A stretch of DNA of 64,000 bases. It comes from Chelativorans multitrophicus. Its GTDB lineage: Bacteria > Pseudomonadota > Alphaproteobacteria > Rhizobiales > Rhizobiaceae. The stretch is from assembly GCF_011317445.1 (NCBI RefSeq), contig NZ_JAAAPL010000001.1, positions 434,001-498,000 of the forward strand. Reading direction: 5' to 3'. Numbering within the stretch: position 1 is the stretch's first letter; every line of letters begins with the position of its first letter. The translations under genes were made by a program, and so were the position numbers. The notes under the pieces were generated by a model. The model saw only the letters and a program-made list of their open reading frames with translations. It searched no databases and was not told the origin of the DNA. This document shows, piece after piece, positions 58,306-64,000 of the stretch.

Positions 58306-59481
58306 ATGAACAGGATGCAGGAAATCCGCACGCCGGATCAGATCGCGATCCCCGCCGTCTTCATGCGCGGCGGCACATCGAAGGCGATCGTCTTCCACGC
58401 GCGCGACCTGCCGGAGAGCCGGGAAGCGCGGGATCGGATTTTCCTGGCAGCAATGGGCTCGCCCGACCCCAATGAGCGGCAGTTGAACGGCATGGGCGGC
58501 GGGCTTTCCTCCCTGTCGAAGGTCTGCATCATCGAGCGTTCCAAGGCTCCGGGCGCCGATATCGACTACACTTTCGGGCAGGTGGAGGTCCTTGCAGCAC
58601 GCGTCGACTACAACGGCAGTTGCGGCAGCATGGCTTCCGCCATGGGCCCCTTTGCCATAGACGAAGGGCTCGTCGAGGCGCCTGCCGATGGCGAGGCGGT
58701 CGTGCGCATCCGCGACGTCAACGCCAACAAGATCATTGTTTCGCGGTTTCCAACGCGCGGCGGCAAGGCGGCCGTCCGTGGAGACTTTGCCGTGGACGGC
58801 ATTGCCGGCACGGGCGCTCCGGTCAGGCTGGAGTTCCAGGCGCCAGGCGGAGCGCATACCGGAAGCCTGCTGCCCTTGGGCGGCATCACCGACACGGTTG
58901 AGGTGGCCGGCATCGGCCGGATCGACTTCAGCTTCGTCGATGCGGCCAATCCGGTCATGTTCGTGGATGCGGAGGCGGTTGGGCTCACCGGGACGGAACT
59001 GCCGGAGGAAATCGAAGCCAAACCCGGCTTCCTCGACCGGGTCGAGACGATCCGCCGTCATGTGACGGTCAAGGCCGGTGCCGCACCCGATCTTGCGGCC
59101 GCCGGCGCCGTATCGTTGCCGCGCATCGCCTTCGTCGCGCCGCCCAAAGCGTATACGGCCCTTTCGGGCCAGCCCTTCCGATCCGACCAGACCGATATTC
59201 TTATCCGCATGATCGGCAGGGGCCGGCCACACCGCGCCGTTCCGATAACGACGGCGCTTTGCCTTGCCGTCGCCTGCCGCTTGCCTGGCAGCGTGCCGAA
59301 CAGGATGTTGAGCGGGCAAGCAAGGGACGGCGGCGATATCATCGTTGGCCATCCCAGCGGAGCATGGTCGATTGCCGCGACGGTTCGGGAAACGCCGGAT
59401 GGGCCCTATGCCGAGATGGCGGGTACCATCATGACCGCGCGCCGGCTCTTCCAGGGCGAAGTGCTGGTTCCGCGAGAATAG
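58306..59481 (+). CDS. PrpF/4-oxalomesaconate tautomerase family isomerase
   Basis: A 391-residue double-barrel isomerase of the PrpF family. PAVFMRGGTSKAIVFHARDL is the N-terminal signature with the catalytic Lys. YNGSCGSMASAMGPFA holds the catalytic Cys. The C-terminal half repeats the fold. Relatives isomerise 2-methylaconitate or aconitate (PrpF) or tautomerise 4-oxalomesaconate (GalD/LigU). The ATG at 58306 has an AAGGAGG site; the frame from 58270 is rejected. With the RraA-type aldolase at 43.6 kb it could form an oxalomesaconate-like route. Confidence 0.9.
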   Translation: MNRMQEIRTPDQIAIPAVFMRGGTSKAIVFHARDLPESREARDRIFLAAMGSPDPNERQLNGMGGGLSSLSKVCIIERSKAPGADIDYTFGQVEVLAARVDYNGSCGSMASAMGPFAIDEGLVEAPADGEAVVRIRDVNANKIIVSRFPTRGGKAAVRGDFAVDGIAGTGAPVRLEFQAPGGAHTGSLLPLGGITDTVEVAGIGRIDFSFVDAANPVMFVDAEAVGLTGTELPEEIEAKPGFLDRVETIRRHVTVKAGAAPDLAAAGAVSLPRIAFVAPPKAYTALSGQPFRSDQTDILIRMIGRGRPHRAVPITTALCLAVACRLPGSVPNRMLSGQARDGGDIIVGHPSGAWSIAATVRETPDGPYAEMAGTIMTARRLFQGEVLVPRE

Positions 59482-59640
59482 CCCGGCTTCGGCGCCCCCA
59501 AAGCGCAATGCAGGGGTCCCATTCGTGATGATGCGGTGAATGCGACGGTGAACCTACCGTCCAGCGGCTGATTGGTCGTCGCCGCGCAATGCAAGATCGA
59601 AACTACCACTTGCGCGGCCTGCGAACTTGCGCCAGACTAC

Positions 59641-59653
59641 AATAGTATACAAA
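59641..59653 (+). promoter_or_regulatory. GntR-type operator before tctC copy 5
   Basis: AATAGTATACAAA carries the GTATAC core (59645-59650) in a 300-base intergenic region otherwise without coding signal. AAAATACGAAAG follows 15 bases on. It suggests tctC copy 5 has its own controlled promoter. Confidence 0.55.
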
Positions 59654-59781
59654 CGTCTACAATAAAATACGAAAGAGATTCGATAGGCCGCCGCCACAGC
59701 GCGCGGTCACGGAGAGGTTTTCGCACGGGCCGAAGAATCGGCCCGGCAAGGGAGGGTCAACTCGCTTCTTGGGAGGAACCG

Positions 59782-60732
59782 ATGCGAGCAATATGTGCAA
59801 TGGCGTCTTTCGTGGCGGCGGCCGGACTTCTCGTCCTTCCCGCCCATGCCGAGTATCCTGAAGGCCCGATCACCTTCATTGTGCCCTATTCACCGGGAGG
59901 GGGCACGGATATCGGGGTACGCACCTGGCAACCCTATATGGAACAGTGCCTGGGCGGAACGATCGTCGTGCAGAACAAGCCGGGAGGCGGCGCGATCCTG
60001 GGCATGGCCGAGCTCGCAAAATCGTACCCGGACGGCTACACGCTCGGCAGCACCAACACGCCCAATGTCTACACGAACGCGATTTCCGGGGAGGTGCCGT
60101 GGCAGTTGGACAGTTTCGTCTTTCTCGGGGCGCTGGTCGGCGGCCGAAGCACGATCGTGGTGCGCGAAGACAGCCCTCTGCAATCGGTGGCCGACCTCGT
60201 GCAGATGGCAAAGGACAAGGGCGGCGCGGTCAATGTGGGGATGTCGGCGCTGGGCGGCGACGACCATTTCATGCTGATCCAGGTGGCGAAGGCAACGGGG
60301 CTGAACTTTACCTATATTCCCATGAACGACTCGCCCACGGTCCGCAACGCCCTGATGGGCGGGCATATCGACATTACCGCCATGTCCCACGCCGAAGCGG
60401 CGACGCTCAAGGGCTCGATCCGGCCGATCTCGGTCGCCAGCGAGGAGCGGGTCGAGCTTTGGCCCGAGGTGGCGACCCTGAAGGAGCAGGGCTATGACGT
60501 CGTCTCCGGTTCCAACCATGTGATCTCCGCGCCCAAGGGCATTCCCGAGGAGGTGGAGCAGAAATGGTCCTCCTGCCTTCAGGAGGTGGGAAAGAACCCG
60601 GATTTCATCGCCGATGCCAAAAAGCGATCCGTTCCCCTGGTCGTCATGAGCGCGGACGAGACCAGGAACTACATTACAAAGGACGACACTTTCCTGCGGG
60701 CACTTTGGGCGGAGGATCCCTGGATCAAATAG
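59782..60732 (+). CDS. TctC-type receptor (TTT transporter), copy 5
   Basis: A 316-residue Bug/TctC receptor. The signal peptide MRAICAMASFVAAAGLLVLP ends AHAEYPE. Then ITFIVPYSPGGGTDIGVRTW, LGGDDHFMLIQVAKATGL and the end LWAEDPWIK. GGGAGGAACC precedes the ATG at 59782; the longer frame enters the promoter. It closes the island on the right. Confidence 0.92.
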   Translation: MRAICAMASFVAAAGLLVLPAHAEYPEGPITFIVPYSPGGGTDIGVRTWQPYMEQCLGGTIVVQNKPGGGAILGMAELAKSYPDGYTLGSTNTPNVYTNAISGEVPWQLDSFVFLGALVGGRSTIVVREDSPLQSVADLVQMAKDKGGAVNVGMSALGGDDHFMLIQVAKATGLNFTYIPMNDSPTVRNALMGGHIDITAMSHAEAATLKGSIRPISVASEERVELWPEVATLKEQGYDVVSGSNHVISAPKGIPEEVEQKWSSCLQEVGKNPDFIADAKKRSVPLVVMSADETRNYITKDDTFLRALWAEDPWIK

Positions 60733-60983
60733 TGGCTATCCTTGCGCAAAGCGTTTGTGTGTCGCTTCTAGTCGCTGCAGTATTTCCCGCATCGCCCTCA
60801 TCTCGGCGGCGAGGCCATTGGCGGTTTAGAACGCGCGCGCGCGCCAACAGATTTTCGCGTCGCCATCATGGATGGGGCGAGACCGGGGGAGTGCATCTAA
60901 CTCTTCCAACCCGGGCAGCATCCGGATACAAGCTGAGTACCCGCCCCATTCATTCAGCCAAGCTCCATTCCCTTGGAGAAAAT

Positions 60984-62333
60984 GTGAGACGACGCATATC
61001 AAGGACTGGCCTGATAAGGCGTTCGTCCGTACTCGTAGCTTCTCCACGTCTTTGGAAGCCACGGTTGGTCTTCTGGACCGGCGCCATTGCGATCGGCATC
61101 ATCAGTGTGGGTTTTGCCAGGCTTGCCGACGAAGCCCAAACAATTTTTGCCCATGCCATCAATGTAGAGGGATGGCTTCGCTTCTTGCCGATCCTCGTGA
61201 CGCCATGCGGCTTCGTCATATGCGCATGGATGGCCTGGCGCTTCTTTCCGGGTTCGCAAGGTAGCGGCATTCCGCAAACCATCGCCGCCCGGCACCTGCG
61301 TGAGGAAGTTGAGGTCGGTCAAATCCTGTCTCTGAAAACGGCCGCGGGAAAAATCCTGTTGACGGTTGCAGGGCTGCTCTGCGGCGCTTCCGTGGGACGC
61401 GAAGGGCCAACGGTGCAAGTCGGTGCATCGCTGATGCTCCAGGCGGCGCGTTGGGGCGGCATGGCGCGGGCACGCGGCCTCATTCTGGCCGGATCGGCGG
61501 CCGGGATCGCTGCTGCGTTCAACACTCCCCTCGCCGGCATCGTCTTTGCAATCGAGGAGATGAGCCGGACCTACCAGTCCCGAACCAACGGGCTCGTGCT
61601 TTCGGCGGTCATCCTGGCGGGCGTGGCGTCCCTGGGGATCCTTGGAAACTACACCTATTTCGGCGTCGCTCACAGCAGCGCGACATTCCCCGGCGACTGG
61701 CCGATTGTAGTCTCCTGCGGCGTGATCGGCGGTGCGCTTGGGGCAAGCTTCTCCTACCTCACGCTGCGCCTAACAAGGCGCATCCGGCGCTGGCAACCGC
61801 ATGATCCTTTCCGACGCATGCTTATCGTAGCAGCGCTAAGTGGCATGTTTGTCGCCGTCATAGGGGTGGCCACCGGAGGGTTGACCTTCGGCACCGGCTA
61901 CGCCGAGGCTCGCGACGCGGTGGAAGGAAACGCCCTGCCCGTATCGTTTTTTGCCGCAAAGCTCGTCGTGACGCTTGCCTCGACCGTTTCGGGTATTCCA
62001 GGAGGTCTTTTTGCGCCTTCGCTCTCGGTCGGGGCAGGCTTGGGATCAACTCTCGGCGTGATTCTGGGCGCTGACATCGGTCTGGCAGCCGTCCTCGGAA
62101 TGGCAGGCTATTTTGCCGGGGTTGTCCAGGCGCCGATGACGGCATTCGTCATCATCCTGGAAATGACAGGCAACCATGCCAATGTGATTCCCCTTATGAC
62201 CGCCTCGATGCTCGGCTATGGAACCGCACGGCTTGTTTCGCCGGAGCCGCTCTACCATGCACTGTCGCGCCTGTTCATTGCCGACGTGCTGCGGCGGCAA
62301 AGAGCAAACAAGGCGGTTGATGACAGGTCCTGA
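60984..62333 (+). CDS. ClC-family chloride channel/antiporter
   Basis: A 449-residue ClC protein. Diagnostic motifs are GSGIPQTIAARH, GREGPTVQVGA with the gating glutamate, FNTPLAGIVFAIEEMSR with the inner proton glutamate, and GIPGGLFAPSLSVGAGLG. Both glutamates suggest a proton/chloride antiporter. No CBS domains are present. The frame is open upstream into the tctC gene. I start at GTG 60984, with GGAG seven bases upstream, giving a normal length. It is not part of the catabolic island by function. Confidence 0.9.
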   Translation: MRRRISRTGLIRRSSVLVASPRLWKPRLVFWTGAIAIGIISVGFARLADEAQTIFAHAINVEGWLRFLPILVTPCGFVICAWMAWRFFPGSQGSGIPQTIAARHLREEVEVGQILSLKTAAGKILLTVAGLLCGASVGREGPTVQVGASLMLQAARWGGMARARGLILAGSAAGIAAAFNTPLAGIVFAIEEMSRTYQSRTNGLVLSAVILAGVASLGILGNYTYFGVAHSSATFPGDWPIVVSCGVIGGALGASFSYLTLRLTRRIRRWQPHDPFRRMLIVAALSGMFVAVIGVATGGLTFGTGYAEARDAVEGNALPVSFFAAKLVVTLASTVSGIPGGLFAPSLSVGAGLGSTLGVILGADIGLAAVLGMAGYFAGVVQAPMTAFVIILEMTGNHANVIPLMTASMLGYGTARLVSPEPLYHALSRLFIADVLRRQRANKAVDDRS

Positions 62334-62487
62334 ATATCAGCCGCGTCCTGCCAGGTCCGTCATCAGCAGGTGTTTCATTCACTTAGCCGGCAGCTGCTTC
62401 GAAAAAGGTCAAGAACGCCCACCGCCCGCACCTAGGCGACCAGGCGCGGGGAAAAGCAAAAACGTTGTACAGGCTGATAAAACAAGA

Positions 62488-62572
62488 TGGTGCGGTCGAG
62501 AAGACTCGAACTTCCACGGGTTGCCCCACAGCGACCTCAACGCTGCGCGTCTACCAATTCCGCCACGACCGC
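62488..62572 (-). tRNA. tRNA-Leu (GAG)
   Basis: An 85-nt class II tRNA on the minus strand. The acceptor is GCGGTCG/CGACCGC, the anticodon loop GTTGAGG carries GAG, there is a long variable arm, the T-arm is GTTCGAGTC, and CCA is encoded at 62488-62490. Confidence 0.96.
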
Positions 62573-62742
62573 ACGGAAAGAAGGCCGGTAACGACCGGCA
62601 CGGGCGCATGTAGCAAATCACCCCTGGCGAAACAAGCCTGCCGAATGCAAATATGCAAAAAGAAAACAAAGCCGCAGCGCGCGCCCCCGCCCTCTCGACT
62701 TCGCGCCGTCGCAGGGCCATAGAAAGTGCGGAGCATCAGCCC

Positions 62743-63483
62743 ATGAGCCAGACAAGCCAAACCCGCTTCATCCCGCATTCCCCCTCGCCACCGGTTGAAT
62801 GGCGAATCGAACCGGGCCTTACTCCCTACGAAAAGGCGCTTGCCTTCATGGAACAGCGCGCAGACGCCATCCGCGCCGGCACGGCGGGTGAGATGGTGTG
62901 GCTGGTCGAGCACCCTCCCCTTTACACAGCCGGCACGAGCGCCAGCCCGGGCGACCTGCTCGATCCGAATCGCCTGCCCGTCTACCAGACCGGCCGCGGC
63001 GGCGAATACACTTATCATGGTCCGGGTCAGCGCGTGGCCTATGTCATGCTCGACCTGAAACGCCGGCGCGAGGACGTGCGCGCCTTCGTCACCGCGCTGG
63101 AGGATTGGATCATCGCCAGCCTCGCCCGTTTCAACATCCGTGGCGAGCGCCGGCAGGGACGCGTCGGGGTGTGGGTGGCGCGCCCGGAAAAATCCCCGCT
63201 GCCGGACGGAACGATCATGGAAGACAAGATCGCAGCCATCGGCATCCGTCTACGGCGCTGGGTGAGCTTTCACGGCATTGCCGTCAATGTGGAGCCGGAG
63301 CTTGCGCATTTTTCGGGCATCGTGCCCTGCGGAATCTCGGGCTTCGGCGTCACCAGCCTCGTCGATCTCGGCCTGCCCGTCACCATGGCCGATTTCGACG
63401 TTGCGCTAAAGGAAGCGTTCGAGGAGGTCTTCGGGGCAGCAGAGCCGCTTTTCGAAACGGATTCCCTGAAAAGGAGTGCCTGA
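62743..63483 (+). CDS. lipB: Octanoyl-ACP:protein transferase
   Basis: A 246-residue LipB enzyme that moves octanoyl groups from acyl carrier protein to lipoyl domains, the first step of lipoate synthesis. [20 protein letters not shown] holds the substrate loop. [19 protein letters not shown] holds the catalytic Lys. [16 protein letters not shown] holds the catalytic Cys. The ATG at 62743 (MSQTSQTRF) has GGAG upstream and gives the usual size; the frame from 62653 is too long. Confidence 0.94.
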   Translation: MSQTSQTRFIPHSPSPPVEWRIEPGLTPYEKALAFMEQRADAIRAGTAGEMVWLVEHPPLYTAGTSASPGDLLDPNRLPVYQTGRGGEYTYHGPGQRVAYVMLDLKRRREDVRAFVTALEDWIIASLARFNIRGERRQGRVGVWVARPEKSPLPDGTIMEDKIAAIGIRLRRWVSFHGIAVNVEPELAHFSGIVPCGISGFGVTSLVDLGLPVTMADFDVALKEAFEEVFGAAEPLFETDSLKRSA

Positions 63484-63484
63484 C

Positions 63485-64000
63485 ATGGGTGTAAGAGAAA
63501 CACTCGCCAAGGGCGCAATGGCTCTCGGCCTTCTCCTTGCCACACCCGCCCTGGCCCAGCAGGCGGCCGACACGCTTGCTCCCGAGATCGCCAGCGGTAC
63601 GGAGGAAAAGGCGCCCGTCAAGGCGCGCCGCCAGATGGTCGTCGCAGCCAATCCGCTTGCCGCCGAGGCGGGCCTGAAAATCCTGCGCGAGGGCGGCAGC
63701 GCGGCCGACGCGCTCGTTGCCGTGCAGACGGTGCTCGGTCTCGTCGAGCCACAATCCTCCGGCGTCGGCGGTGGCGCCTTCCTGGTCTGGTATGACGCTG
63801 AAAATGGAACGCTGACCACCTTCGACGGCCGTGAAACCGCGCCCGAAGCTGCGACGGCAGAGCTCTTCCTCGACGAGAAGGGCGAGCCGCTTGCCTTCTT
63901 CGATGCCGTCGTGGGCGGACGCTCCGTCGGGACACCGGGCGTGGTGCGGCTGATGGAAAAGGCGCACGAGCGCTACGGAACGCTTGATTGGAACATACTC
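63485..64000 (+). CDS. ggt: Gamma-glutamyltransferase, 5' part
   Basis: The first 172 codons of a gamma-glutamyltransferase precursor; the gene runs off the window. The signal peptide (MGVRETLAKGAMALGLLLAT, then PALAQQ) sends it to the periplasm. MVVAANPLAAEAGLKILREG and GGSAADALVAVQTVLGLVEP are the family N-terminal signature. SSGVGGGAFLVWYDA follows, and FDGRETAP carries the Arg that binds the glutamyl carboxylate. It begins one base after the lipB stop. The autoprocessing Thr lies beyond the window. Confidence 0.93.
   Translation, partial: MGVRETLAKGAMALGLLLATPALAQQAADTLAPEIASGTEEKAPVKARRQMVVAANPLAAEAGLKILREGGSAADALVAVQTVLGLVEPQSSGVGGGAFLVWYDAENGTLTTFDGRETAPEAATAELFLDEKGEPLAFFDAVVGGRSVGTPGVVRLMEKAHERYGTLDWNIL

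Overview
The window looks like chromosomal DNA from a GC-rich alphaproteobacterium of the order Hyphomicrobiales (Rhizobiales), most likely near Mesorhizobium, Chelativorans or Nitratireductor. The basis is an NdufS4-like ETC complex I subunit, DctMQ/TAXI TRAP genes, abundant TctC receptors, and intergenic palindromes of the kind common in rhizobial genomes. The genus is inference. I see five tRNA genes (Arg-UCU, Pro-UGG, Gly-UCC, Tyr-GUA, Leu-GAG), all on the minus strand, and no rRNA or CRISPR array.

Layout. 0-4.5 kb is an eroded accessory patch beside the 3' end of tRNA-Arg. It holds a DUF4336 protein, a phage-like small basic protein, a SRAP (YedK/HMCES) C-terminal remnant, a frameshifted phage Bro-N antirepressor and a small glycosyltransferase-like gene. 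5.2-12.5 kb is a leftward operon: LacI regulator, sugar-type ABC transporter, and a two-part ADP-ribosylglycohydrolase-family enzyme. Two LacI-type operators lie in front of it. 12.8-25.4 kb carries a TIGR02444 protein, a TAXI/TRAP transporter with a MarR regulator, DUF305 and secreted proteins, an alpha/beta hydrolase overlapping exonuclease III, rlmB, mgtE and adenine deaminase. 60.9-64 kb returns to core genes: a ClC channel, tRNA-Leu, lipB and the start of gamma-glutamyltransferase.

25.4-60.7 kb is the most interesting part, a roughly 35-kb island for organic-acid catabolism. It has one tripartite tricarboxylate transporter membrane pair (TctA/TctB) but five TctC receptors. Its enzymes include three D-2-hydroxyacid dehydrogenases, two DUF1932-type 6PGDH-like dehydrogenases, two HpcH/HpaI aldolases, two enolase-superfamily enzymes, two split ThDP decarboxylases and one full-length ThDP enzyme. 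It also has an Ldh-family dehydrogenase, a TcuA-like flavoprotein, an RraA-type aldolase, a PrpF-type isomerase, an aldehyde dehydrogenase, and two cytoplasmic PAL-like beta-propellers. The genes radiate from four divergent promoters plus two single ones. Five of these six control regions hold a GTATAC-centred motif and the sixth holds a degenerate form, and one GntR/FCD regulator gene lies inside the island. This suggests a single regulon for taking up several related carboxylic acids and feeding them through parallel dehydrogenation, aldol cleavage and decarboxylation branches. The substrate cannot be read from the sequence. The Ldh-TctB-TctA-split decarboxylase operon resembles sulfolactate/sulfopyruvate modules, while TcuA, PrpF and RraA point to tricarboxylate or oxalomesaconate-like chemistry.
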